In this document: in pieces, positions 34,627 to 44,868 of the stretch | How positions within the stretch are numbered: the first letter of the stretch is position 1 | Layout of the letters: every line of letters starts with the position of its first letter | Source of the DNA: CAVWGP01 sp963754645 | Lineage (GTDB): Bacteria; Pseudomonadota; Alphaproteobacteria; Bin65 | DNA length: 64,000 bases | NCBI GenBank assembly: GCA_963754645.1 | Contig: CAVWGP010000011.1 | Location: 1,669,922-1,733,921, forward strand | Direction: 5' to 3' | Made by a program: the position numbers and the translations under genes | Notes under the pieces: generated by a model | Seen by the model: the letters and a program-made list of their open reading frames with translations, nothing else | Database searches by the model: none | What the model was told of the DNA's origin: nothing

Positions 34627-35076
34627 ATAAATCGCCATGCGTTCGCCGCCACGGTTTGCCTCGCCGCGACCGCGCCCGCCGCGCTGTTCTGGTCGGCGCC
34701 GGCGCTGGCGCAGAATTGCGCTTCGCCCAAGCCCATCACCTTCGCGCCCGGCGCCGGCAGCGGCAAGGTTTCGGGCGGCGTCATCCGTGGCGAACTCGAC
34801 TGCTACGGCATCGCGGCGCGGGCCGGGCAAACCATGACCGTCACGATCGCCGCCCTGGAGCGCAATGCCGTGTTCCAGCTCTACGTCCCGGGCTGGTCGG
34901 CGGCGAAGGACCGCGGCGGCATTTGGCAATTTCGCGGCACCGCCTTGCCCGGCGCCGGCGAAAGCAACGACGCCACGCGCTGGTCCGGCCGACTTCCGGC
35001 GAACGGCCGCTACCTTCTCGTCATCGGCGGCACGCGCGGCAACGCGAGCTACGATGCGACGGTGACGATCAAATAA
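34627..35076 (+). CDS. exported PPC-like domain protein with an apparent ATA start
   Basis: This protein of about 149 residues has a signal peptide (INRHAFAATVCLAATAPAALFWSAPALAQ) and a bacterial pre-peptidase C-terminal (PPC)-like beta sandwich (GVIRGELDCYGIAARAGQTMTVTI ... ATRWSGRLPANGRYLLVIGG). No ATG, GTG or TTG sits at the natural start. The codon there is ATA (34627), 7 nt after GGGAG. Either ATG mutated to ATA, or a base error is present, or ATA is used. Upstream in-frame initiation would spoil the signal peptide. It ends before a strong terminator shared with the convergent gene. Confidence 0.7.
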   Translation: MNRHAFAATVCLAATAPAALFWSAPALAQNCASPKPITFAPGAGSGKVSGGVIRGELDCYGIAARAGQTMTVTIAALERNAVFQLYVPGWSAAKDRGGIWQFRGTALPGAGESNDATRWSGRLPANGRYLLVIGGTRGNASYDATVTIK

Positions 35077-35128
35077 AGCGCCGGCAAATAGCGCGCCGGC
35101 CAGCGCAATGCGAACCGGCAAAAATAGC

Positions 35129-35158
35129 CGGGGCCGCTCCGTGGCAGGAGCGGCCCCG
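35129..35158. terminator. bidirectional intrinsic terminator hairpin
   Basis: A perfect 12-bp stem (CGGGGCCGCTCC at 35129-35140 with its complement at 35147-35158) and a 6-nt loop lie between convergent genes ending at 35076 and 35184. Confidence 0.85.
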
Positions 35159-35183
35159 ATATTGGCATCGATCGCGGCCGAGC

Positions 35184-35414
35184 CTAGCGCACGAGCGCGA
35201 GGCGCTGCTTCAAGAACTGCTGTTTCACGAGCAGCTGCTTGGCGATGAGGATGCGCATTTGCAAACGGTACTTCAAATACGCCGACAGGGAGGGGCCGCA
35301 CTGCTTGCACGGCGGCGGGCCGGGCGGCAGCGGTTGGGGGTTGAGGGCATTGGCGGGTGCCGTCGCCGCGGCGAAAGCGGCGAAGCACAAGGCGATGGTT
35401 GCGAGGCGGAGCAT
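35184..35414 (-). CDS. small exported protein with a Pro-rich segment and CKQC motif
   Basis: This 76-residue protein has a signal peptide (residues 1 to about 23, ANA), a Pro-rich stretch (LNPQPLPPGPPPCKQC) and a basic amphipathic helix (YRLQMRILIAKQLLVKQQFLKQRL). The CxxC pair sits just before the helix. Function is unknown. ATG 35414 has AAGGAAA 9 nt upstream, and the gene is closed by the shared terminator. The design, a helix after a Pro/Cys linker, could suit membrane or envelope association. Confidence 0.65.
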   Translation of the reverse strand: MLRLATIALCFAAFAAATAPANALNPQPLPPGPPPCKQCGPSLSAYLKYRLQMRILIAKQLLVKQQFLKQRLALVR

Positions 35415-35662
35415 GGCGATGGGTTTCCTTGACGGTTGCACATGGGCGTTGCCGGCGGAATTGCCGGCACCGATCCGCGCAAAATAGCAGCCGCCGGCTG
35501 AACCAGGCTTGAACCGCCGTGCCGTGCCGCAAAGGGAGCGCGTCGCGCGCATGGCCAAAGGCCGCCCTCCGCACCCGATAGCCAAACCCGGTCTTTTCTT
35601 ATAAAACATCCCCAACGGCCGGGACCCGCCCGGCCATAACACCATGTCATGGGAGCGACACG

Positions 35663-37270
<1,608 letters not shown>

Positions 37271-37289
37271 AGCACCGAGCCGCACTCCC

Positions 37290-37370
37290 TCACTTCCCCC
37301 TCCCCCGAGATGGGAGAGGGGAAGGAAGATCGGCAACCGACAGTAAGCCCTCCCCCTCTACGGGGGAGGG
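37290..37370. repeat. two C-rich/G-rich REP-like hairpins
   Basis: Two successive hairpins occupy the gap between convergent genes. The first pairs CTTCCCCCTCCC with GGGAGAGGGGAAG. The second pairs CCCTCCCCC (37348-37356) with GGGGGAGGG (37362-37370). Together they probably terminate transcription from both sides, and the pattern is that of common extragenic palindromes. Confidence 0.7.
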
Positions 37371-37467
37371 TGGGGTGAGGGCTCGGGCTCGCCCCCTGAG
37401 CGGCGATTGTCCGAATTCGACATAAATCTTCGGCAAATCGAGCTTGCCGGCTCGCCAAGCACCGACC

Positions 37468-38496
37468 TTAGTTCAGCGTCCGGCGCACGATCGCGGCGCC
37501 ATCGGCCAGCGCCTTGAGCTTGGCGAAGGCGAGGTCGCGCGCAATGTATTTCATGCCGCAATCGGGCGCCGGGCTGAGGCGCTCGGCGGCGACGAAGGGC
37601 AGGCAGGCGCGGATGCGCAAAGCCACGTCTTCGGCGCTTTCCGCTTCCGGGCGGGCGAGGTCGAGAACGCCGAGCACGATGGTTTTCGGCGCCAGGTCGC
37701 GCAGCACGCCGAGATCGATCCGGGGCTGCGCGGCTTCGATCGAGATCTGGCCGGCGCTGCAATTGCCGAGTTCGGCGAGAAAAGAATAGCCGCTCGGTTT
37801 GTCCTTCACCGTGTGCGCGTAGCCGAAGCAGAGATGAATCGCGGTCGGGCCGGGAATGTCCTTGAGCGCGCGGTCGATCGCCTTGATGCCATAGCGCTGC
37901 GCGCGCTCGGGCCGCGCTTGAAGCCAGGGCTCGTCGAGTTGGATGATGTCGGCGCCCGCGGCTTTGAGATCGCGGGCCTCGGCATTGACCGCCGCGGCAT
38001 AGGCGAGGGCCAATTCCTCTTCGTCCTTGTAGAAATCGTCTTGCACTTGCTGCGCCATGGTGAACGGGCCGGGCAGCGTGATCTTGATCTTGCGCCCGGT
38101 GTTGCGGCGCAGGAACTCGACGTCGCGCACCTCGACCGCGTGGCGCCGGCGGATCGGCCCGACGACGCGCGGCACCGCGACCTTGACGCCGGTCCGGCCC
38201 ACGGTTTCGCCCGGCCGGTCGGGATCGATGCCGTCGAGCGCGGTCGCGAAGCGGTTCGAATAGCTTTCGCGCCGAATCTCGCCGTCGGTGATCACGTCGA
38301 TGCCGGCGCGCTCCATGTCGCGGATCGCCAGCAGCGTCGCGTCGTCCTGCGCCTGCTCCAGCAAGGGCTCGGGAATGCGCCACAGGGCGCGGGCCCGGAT
38401 GCGCGGCACATGCTTGGCGAGCGCCTCGCGGTCGATCAGCCAGATCGGCTGCGGATAGCTGCCGACAACGGTCGTCTCGAGGAGCGCATTCGCCAT
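37468..38496 (-). CDS. MetE-like zinc methyltransferase, paralogue 2
   Basis: This 342-residue catalytic-domain-only MetE homologue has the zinc ligands His221 and Cys223 (HLCFGY), Glu254 (SIEAAQ) and Cys313 (PDCGMK). The barrel blocks ITLPGPFTMAQQ and IIQLDEPWLQ are present. It shares fold and motifs with the protein at 15139 but is divergent, so the methyl acceptor probably differs. It starts 4 nt after the stop of an LLM-class flavin monooxygenase, so the two are one operon. This suggests use or repair of a sulfur or methylated compound released by the monooxygenase. Confidence 0.88.
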   Translation of the reverse strand: MANALLETTVVGSYPQPIWLIDREALAKHVPRIRARALWRIPEPLLEQAQDDATLLAIRDMERAGIDVITDGEIRRESYSNRFATALDGIDPDRPGETVGRTGVKVAVPRVVGPIRRRHAVEVRDVEFLRRNTGRKIKITLPGPFTMAQQVQDDFYKDEEELALAYAAAVNAEARDLKAAGADIIQLDEPWLQARPERAQRYGIKAIDRALKDIPGPTAIHLCFGYAHTVKDKPSGYSFLAELGNCSAGQISIEAAQPRIDLGVLRDLAPKTIVLGVLDLARPEAESAEDVALRIRACLPFVAAERLSPAPDCGMKYIARDLAFAKLKALADGAAIVRRTLN

Positions 38497-38500
38497 CGCG

Positions 38501-39601
38501 CTATTGGGCCGCGGCGCGCGGCGCGCTTTCCCGGCCGGCGCCGAAATGGGGCATCACGTCGCGCGCGAAACGCGTCAGCCAATCCTGGCGCAGGCGATGC
38601 GGCAGGCCGGGCAGCGACGGATTGACCATGACGTAGTTGTAGCCGGCGTCGAGGAAGCGCTGAAGCTGCGCGCGCACCGTCGCGGCGCTGCCGATCAGCG
38701 ACGATTCGATCAGCGGGCCGAGATTGTCCGGATCGCAATAGACGAGGCGGCGCTTGTGGGTTTCCGCGAACGAGCCGTAGCCCGGCACGTCGGCGTAGCG
38801 CGCGGCATCGAACGCGTAGTGCTTGACCTGCAACTCGTACCAGCGCGGCACGTAACGCCGCGTAAGCTCGATCGCCTCGCGATCGGTATCGGCGATAATT
38901 GTGATCGGCGAGCACAGCTTGGGCGCATCGGTCGAGCCGCCGCGCCGCAGCGTCGCCGCGTCCCAGCTTTCGAGCACCTTGCGCTGCGCGTCGATCGGCG
39001 TGTGGCCGGTAAGCATCGGCGGCAGGCCGAGATCGGCGAGCTTCTCGGCGCTGCTCGGCTGGCCGATGGCGCCGAAGAAGGTGACGTTTTCGAGGCGCGG
39101 CGCCGGCCGCAGCGTGACTTCGCGCGGCACCGACAGGAACGCGCCCTTGTAGGTGAAGGGCTTGCCCTTCAGCGCGAGCTGCACGATCTCCCAGCATTCC
39201 TGGAAGCGGTCCTTGGCTTCGGCCATCGACAGGCCGAAGGCCTCGTATTCGAGCGGCGCGTTGCCGCGGCCGAGGCCGATGCGCAACGGCCCATCCGAGA
39301 GCAGCGTCAGCATCGCGATCTCCTCGGCGATGCGCAGCGGATGGTGCCAGGGCGTCACGATGACGGCGGTGCCGAGACCGAAGCCGGGGCAACGCGCGGC
39401 GATGTTCGACAGCACCATCAGCGGGCTCGGCGTCGGATAGTAATCCGAAAAATGATGCTCGATGACCCAGGCCGCATCGTAGCCGAGCGCATGGCCGAGC
39501 TCGGCATCGGCGAGCATCTCGCGGTAGAGCGCCAGATCGGAGTCGCCATCGGCGCCGACCGCGCCCATCATCCATCCGAAGAGCAGCGGTTGCTTTGTCA
39601 T
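38501..39601 (-). CDS. LLM-class (bacterial-luciferase-like) flavin-dependent monooxygenase
   Basis: This 366-residue TIM-barrel flavoenzyme has the blocks EHHFSDYYPTPSPLMVLSNIAAR, VIVTPWHHPLRIAEEIAMLTLLSDGPLRIGLGRGN and FDAARYADVPGYG. It uses reduced flavin and oxygen to oxidise an unknown substrate. ATG 39601 is selected because the conserved N-terminus (PLLFGWMMG) begins there, and the longer upstream frame is not homologous. It is the first gene of a two-gene operon with the MetE-like protein and is divergent from a branched-chain-type binding protein. Confidence 0.9.
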   Translation of the reverse strand: MTKQPLLFGWMMGAVGADGDSDLALYREMLADAELGHALGYDAAWVIEHHFSDYYPTPSPLMVLSNIAARCPGFGLGTAVIVTPWHHPLRIAEEIAMLTLLSDGPLRIGLGRGNAPLEYEAFGLSMAEAKDRFQECWEIVQLALKGKPFTYKGAFLSVPREVTLRPAPRLENVTFFGAIGQPSSAEKLADLGLPPMLTGHTPIDAQRKVLESWDAATLRRGGSTDAPKLCSPITIIADTDREAIELTRRYVPRWYELQVKHYAFDAARYADVPGYGSFAETHKRRLVYCDPDNLGPLIESSLIGSAATVRAQLQRFLDAGYNYVMVNPSLPGLPHRLRQDWLTRFARDVMPHFGAGRESAPRAAAQ

Positions 39602-39862
39602 CTCACCGCGCCTGCGCGCGCAGGCCCTTTCATAGGCAATCCCTTGTATAGCTCGGTTCGTTGCCGATCGAGAAACGATATTTGTGACGTTCACCGGACG
39701 CGGCGGCGGGATTGCTCCGGCGGCCAGGCCGGAACGGCGGGACATGGCGTCGTTTTCCGATTGACGACTCCGGCAAATCAGCGCCAACATAGCTTGATAA
39801 GGCAAATGAATCGATGCGCGCTTGGCGCATGGCGCCAAGCGCTGCAATCGCAGGGGGGAACC

Positions 39863-41086
39863 ATGACCATGAAATCGCTGGCCGCCGCGATCTGCGGCGC
39901 CCTATTCGCCGTCGGCTTTTCGCAAATCGCCGCCGCCCAATCCGACAAGGTCATCAAGATCGGCGTGCTCACGGATATGTCGAGCGTCGCGGTCGACGAA
40001 ATGGGACCCGGCTCCGTGCTCGCGGCGCGGATCGCGGCCGAAGATGCGGGCGGAACGATTGCCGGCATGAAAATCGAGATCCTGATCGGCGATCATCAGC
40101 AGAAGCCCGATGTCGGCGTTTCCGTGGCGCGGCGCTGGATCGATGAGGAAGGCGTCGATGCCATCGTCGACGTGCCGAATTCGTCGATCGGCCTCGCGGT
40201 CAACAAGCTCGCGCGCGACGCCAACAAGGTGTTCATGCCCTCAAGCTCGCAAACCATGCAGCTCACCGGCCCGCAATGCTCGCCGAACACGGTTCGCTGG
40301 ACGATCGACACCTTCGTCACTTCGCACACCCTGCCGCGCGCGCTGATCACCGGCGGCGCGAACAAGACTTGGTTCTTCCTCCACACCGACAACACCTATG
40401 GCCGCGACCTGACGCAGAACGCGACCAAGGCGGTGGCCGAGCTCGGCGGCCGCGTCGTCGGCACCGTTGCCCATCCGGTCGGCATCGCCGACTTCTCGTC
40501 CTTCGTCGTCCAGGCCAAGGCCTCGAACGCCAACGTCATCGGCCTCGCGACCTACAGCGCCGATCTCAACAACTTCCTGAAACAGGCCGGCGAGTTCGGC
40601 CTCATCAAGGCCGGCGGGCCGCGATTGGCCGGCTTCGTGCTGTCGTCGAACAACGTGCGCGCCGCCGGTCTCAATCTCACCCAAGGCCTGTTCACCGCGA
40701 CGTCGTTCTACTGGGATCTCAACGACAGCACGCGCGGCTTCGCGAACCGGTTCAATCCGCGGCATCCGCGCAAAATCTACGTCAACGAATTCACCGCCGG
40801 CGTTTACGGTTCGGTGTTTCACTATCTCAAGGCGGTCAAGGCGCTCGGCAGCGCCAAGGACGGACGCGCCGTGGTCGCCAAGATGAAGGAAATGCCGACC
40901 GACGATCCGCTGCACGGCAAGGGCTACATCCGCGTCGATGGCAGCGTCATTCACCCGATCTATCTGCTGCAGGTGAAGACGCCGGCCGAATCGAAAGGCG
41001 AGTGGGATTATTTCAAGCTGATCGCGACGCTGCCCGGCGAGCAGGCTTTCGGACCGCTGGACAAAAGCTGCTTCCTGGTAAAATAG
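39863..41086 (+). CDS. branched-chain-type ABC transporter substrate-binding protein (SBP family 6)
   Basis: This 407-residue periplasmic binding protein has a signal peptide (to IAAAQ). LivJ-like blocks are IGVLTDMSSVAVDEMGPGSVLAARIAAEDAG, VDAIVDVPNSSIGLAV and FFLHTDNTYGRD. The C-terminal CFLVK with a single Cys is typical of this alphaproteobacterial subgroup, whose ligands include aromatic compounds and amides rather than only leucine. ATG 39863 has GGGGGGAA upstream. The fused LivH-LivM permease follows after 55 nt. Confidence 0.92.
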   Translation: MTMKSLAAAICGALFAVGFSQIAAAQSDKVIKIGVLTDMSSVAVDEMGPGSVLAARIAAEDAGGTIAGMKIEILIGDHQQKPDVGVSVARRWIDEEGVDAIVDVPNSSIGLAVNKLARDANKVFMPSSSQTMQLTGPQCSPNTVRWTIDTFVTSHTLPRALITGGANKTWFFLHTDNTYGRDLTQNATKAVAELGGRVVGTVAHPVGIADFSSFVVQAKASNANVIGLATYSADLNNFLKQAGEFGLIKAGGPRLAGFVLSSNNVRAAGLNLTQGLFTATSFYWDLNDSTRGFANRFNPRHPRKIYVNEFTAGVYGSVFHYLKAVKALGSAKDGRAVVAKMKEMPTDDPLHGKGYIRVDGSVIHPIYLLQVKTPAESKGEWDYFKLIATLPGEQAFGPLDKSCFLVK

Positions 41087-41141
41087 CCGGGTCATCGTGC
41101 GGCACGTTCCGGCCCGGCCGCGACATCGATAGCGCGCGCCG

Positions 41142-43065
41142 ATGGCCGAACTTCTAGGCATTTCGCCTGCGATGCTCGCTGGCCAGCTTTTGATCGGGCT
41201 GATCAACGGCGCCTGCTACGCCATGCTGAGCCTCGGGCTCGCCGTCATCTTCGGCCTGCTGAACATCATCAATTTCACCCACGGCGCCCAATATATGTTG
41301 GGCGCGTTCTGCGCCTGGATGCTGCTCAACTATGCCGGCATCGGCTATTGGCCTTCGCTGGTGATCGCGCCGATCGTCGTCGGCCTGAGCGGCATCGCGA
41401 TCGAACGCGCGTTCCTCAAGCGCATCTACAAGCTCGATCACATCTACGGCTTCCTGCTGACCTACGGCCTGACGCTCATCATCGAAGGCGCATTCCGTCA
41501 GGTCTACGGCACCTCGGGCCAGCCCTACGGCATTCCGGAGGAACTTCGCGGCGGCTTCGAGCTGGGCTTCATCTTTCTGCCCTATTACCGCATCTGGGTC
41601 ATCGGCATGTCGCTGGCGCTATGCCTCGCGACATGGCTGCTGATCGAGCGCACGCGAATCGGCGCCAATCTGCGCGCCGCCACCGAGAACTCGGCGCTGG
41701 TCCAGGCTTTCGGCATCAACGTGCCGCTCATGATCACGCTCACTTACGGCTTCGGCGTGGCGCTCGCGGGCATCGCCGGCGTCATGGTCGCGCCGATCTA
41801 TCAAGTCAGTTCCTTGATGGGCACGAGCATCATCGGCATTGTTTTCGCCGTCGTCGTCGTCGGCGGCATGAGCTCGATCCGCGGCGCGATCGTCGCCGGC
41901 TTCATGCTGGGCACGATCGAGGGCCTGACCAAGGTTTTCTATCCCGAGGCATCGAGCACGATCATTTTCGTCATCATGGGCATCATCCTGCTGCTGCGGC
42001 CGGCGGGCCTGTTCGGCACCGCGCTGCAGGCGGCGTCGGGCCACGGAATCATCATACCGCCGACGCCGCGAAAGGTCGCGCTGTGGACCGCGGCCATCCT
42101 GCTCGCGCTGGCGCTGGTCGCGCCGTTTCTCCTCTACCCGATTTTCCTGATGAAGGCGCTGTGTTATGCGCTGTTCGCCGCGCGCCCTGGGCCTGCTGAT
42201 CGGCTATGCCGGGCTCATGTCGTTCGGCCACGCCGCGTTCTTCGGCAGCGCCGCCTATGTGACCGCCTATACGGTGAAGATGTGGGGGTTCACGCCCGAA
42301 CTCGGCATTCTCGCCGGCGGCGGCGTCTCGGCGCTGCTCGGCTTGGTTGTCGGCTGGCTCGCGATCCGCCGCCAGGGCATGTATTTTACGATGATTACGT
42401 TCTCGCTGGCGATGGTCGTCTATTTCTACGCCGTGCAGACGCCGTGGACCGAGGGCGAGGACGGCATCCAGGCGGTGCCGCGCGGCCACCTCTTCGGCCT
42501 GATCGATCTCGGCCCCACCATCAACCTGTATTATTTCGTGCTCGCCGTTTTCCTGCTCGGCTACGCCGCGATCCATCGCGTCATTCACTCGCCTTTCGGC
42601 CAGATCATGAAGGCGCTGCGCGCGAACGAGCCGCGCGCGATCTCGCTCGGCTATCATGCCAATCGCTACAAGCTCATCGTTTTCATTTTGTCGGCGGCGC
42701 TCTCGGGTGTCGCCGGCGGCACCAAGGCGCTGGTATTCCAACTCGCGTCGCTGACCGACGTGCATTGGTCGATCTCGGGCCTCGTCGTGCTGATGGCGAT
42801 CGTCGGCGGCATCGGGACCAAGCTCGGGCCGGTCGTGGGCGCGTTCGTCATCGTCGCGATGGAAAACTATCTCGCCGAGGCCGGCTCGTGGGTCATCATC
42901 ATCCAGGGCATCATCTTCACGCTGTGCGTCCTGACCTTCCGCCGCGGCATCGTCGGCGAGACCCTGCACCTCATCGCGCTGTGGCGCAGCCGCGCGGGGA
43001 CGCGGCCGGCGTCCGCCAAGCCGGCGCCGGCCGCCACGGCGCAAATCGGCAAGCGCCCCGCCTGA
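41142..43065 (+). CDS. fused LivH-LivM branched-chain-type ABC permease, one frameshift
   Basis: Residues 1 to about 300 are a LivH permease (INGACYAMLSLGLAVIFGLLNIINFTHGAQYMLGAF, LIIEGAFRQVYG, GMSSIRGAIVAGFMLG). The chain continues through a short linker into LivM (KALCYALFA / LGLLIGYAGLMSFGHAAFFGSAAY, GIGTKLGPVVGAF) with no stop between them. Such single-chain LivHM permeases exist in related bacteria. One extra base at about 42180 (run GCCGCGCGCCC) breaks the LivM half. Everything else is intact to 43065. No LivG or LivF ATPase follows, which is unusual for the system. Confidence 0.87.
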
Positions 43066-43181
43066 ACGGCGCCATGCCGGTGGTGGCACTGGCTCGCTTC
43101 GATCTCGAATTTCACGCGACGACGCCGGCATCCCTGAGGCATTCACACAACGCCCGGCATTGTTTCGCATGTCCCAGTCCA

Positions 43182-43247
43182 GTCATCCCGAGCGCGCCGA
43201 CGCTGAAAGCGTCGGACGTTGAGGGACCTCGTGCGGACGAGCGTCCG
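43182..43247. repeat. partial copy of the dispersed palindromic element
   Basis: GTCATCCCGAGCGC through GAGGGACCTCGTGCGGAC matches the left half of the element at 10251-10393. The right half and its terminal repeat are missing. It sits in the 268-nt gap between the permease and the DUF6429 gene, where nothing else is recognisable. Confidence 0.75.
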
Positions 43248-43333
43248 GCGCCGCCGCCGATGGCGGCCGGCGGCGACGGCGTGCTAGGCTCGGCCGGCAT
43301 TTGCGATGCAGTTGCGGCGGGAGGCAGCAACCG

Positions 43334-43705
43334 ATGGGCGGGATCGGCGGCAAAGAAAAGGGCAAAGGCGCGGCGCGCGCGGTCGACACCGAGCGCATCG
43401 ACGAAGCGGTGCTGGCGCTGCTTTGGCTCGGCTCGCACGGGCGCAACGGCGAGCCGGTGCGCGCCTGGAAAGGCTTCGACTGGCAAGCGATGAACCGCTT
43501 GCACGAAAATGGCTTCATCTCGGACCCGGTGAGTAAAACCAAATCCGTCGCCTTCACCGACAAAGGCCGAAGCGAGGCCGAGCGGCTGTTCTCCGAATTC
43601 CCTGCCGCCGAATTTCCTGTCGAATGCTCCGACAACCTCACCGGCCGTCGCCGCCGCCCTGCAAGCCATGCCAGATCGCTCCGACGACGATCGCCGTCAC
43701 TATAG
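43334..43705 (+). CDS. DUF6429 family protein
   Basis: This 123-residue protein has a DUF6429 core at residues about 18-90 (DTERIDEAVLALLWLG, AWKGFDWQAMNRLHENGFISDPVSKTKSV, GRSEAERLFSEF). The family is small, helical and cytoplasmic, and of unknown function. Normal members end soon after that last block. Here the frame runs on for about 30 basic residues into the 3' end of the opposite-strand kinase gene, so the natural stop was probably lost. ATG 43334 begins a Gly/Lys-rich leader. Confidence 0.8.
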   Translation: MGGIGGKEKGKGAARAVDTERIDEAVLALLWLGSHGRNGEPVRAWKGFDWQAMNRLHENGFISDPVSKTKSVAFTDKGRSEAERLFSEFPAAEFPVECSDNLTGRRRRPASHARSLRRRSPSL

Positions 43706-44735
43706 CGATCGATAGGGCGATGACAGTTCCCTCCTCGCGGAGCAGGCTGAACGTGCCGATGGCGATGCCCGCCAGCACGACATGCCGCACAATGGCCGCT
43801 CCACCGTCATTCGTTGCGGCATTTTCCGCGAGCAGAGTCTTCAACGCGGCCGCGCTTTGTGGGCGCTCGCTGGCGCTGAAGCGCAGGCAGGCATCGATCG
43901 CCGCGAGCAATTCGTGCGAATAGGGGCCGCGCGCCGCCCGCGCCGCCGGCGCGAGCGGATCGGGTTCTCCCGCCATGACCGCTCTCATGCGATCGATAGC
44001 GCGGGCCGGTATTTCGCCCGCCACGCAGCGGTACAGCGTGGCGCCCAGCGCATGGATGTCCGTCGCTGCCGTCTTGTGCGCGCTGCCGTCATAATTCTCC
44101 GGGCCGGAATAATCCATATTCAGTTCGGCTTCCAGCGTCCGAGACATCAACTCGAACATCAGTTCCATGCGCGCGGCGCCGAAATCGATCAACACCGGCT
44201 GTCCATCCGCCTTTCGAACGACTATGTTGTTTGGGTTGATGTCGAGATGCAGGAGCCCTGCCGCATGGACAGCGGCGAGGCCGTCGAGCAGCGGGTCGAG
44301 GATTTCGCGGACTGCGCCTTCGGCCAGCGTTCCACCGCTTGCCAGGATTTCGGACAGGCTCGCGCCTTCGACATAGTCCGTCGCGAGATATGCGGTCCCG
44401 TTCGCGGCGAAGACCTGTTGGGTCCGGGCGACGTTGGGATGGCGGATCTCGCCGAGGGCTTGCGCCTCCAGGCGGAAACGATCGAGGCCCCGGCGGTAAA
44501 TTTCGCGCTCGGCTTCGCCGCGCGGGTGGACCGTGCGATCGGTGTCGCGGCGCTCCGCGATCAAGCGCGGCAGGAATTCCTTGATAACGGCCTCGCGCCC
44601 GGTGTCGGCCTGCCGGGCGAGATAGGTGATGCCGATGCCGCCGCGTCCCAGCACGCGGCCGACCACATATCCCGCGAGTTCGAATTCCCTCCGGCAAGGC
44701 GTCGAGCGGTCGATGCATTGCGGAACTCCCTTCAT
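43638..44735 (-). CDS. Ser/Thr protein kinase with C-terminal membrane helices
   Basis: This 365-residue kinase of the eukaryotic-like (Pkn) type has a glycine loop GRGGIGITYLA (about 30-40), catalytic Lys52 in AVIKEF, the catalytic loop HLDINPNNIV with Asp (about 162) and DFG in LIDFGAARM. The loop lacks the Arg of HRD, so it is a non-RD kinase. One or two hydrophobic helices near the C-terminus (about 318-358) should anchor it in the membrane. ATG 44735 is chosen conservatively. An ATG at 44870 with GAAGG upstream would add 45 basic residues and overlap the start of the divergent permease gene. Confidence 0.88.
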   Translation of the reverse strand: MKGVPQCIDRSTPCRREFELAGYVVGRVLGRGGIGITYLARQADTGREAVIKEFLPRLIAERRDTDRTVHPRGEAEREIYRRGLDRFRLEAQALGEIRHPNVARTQQVFAANGTAYLATDYVEGASLSEILASGGTLAEGAVREILDPLLDGLAAVHAAGLLHLDINPNNIVVRKADGQPVLIDFGAARMELMFELMSRTLEAELNMDYSGPENYDGSAHKTAATDIHALGATLYRCVAGEIPARAIDRMRAVMAGEPDPLAPAARAARGPYSHELLAAIDACLRFSASERPQSAAALKTLLAENAATNDGGAAIVRHVVLAGIAIGTFSLLREEGTVIALSIAIVTAIVVGAIWHGLQGGGDGR

Positions 44736-44868
44736 GCGATCGAAGTCCCCGTCGGACGCGAGTAATTTCAATATCGCCGCGCGCAGCGCGCGCCGGTTGC
44801 CTTTTCGCGCCGCAATTCGTGCCGCGGCCGATAGCCAACGCCCGCGTTTTCCTTTATGAGTTGGCGCC

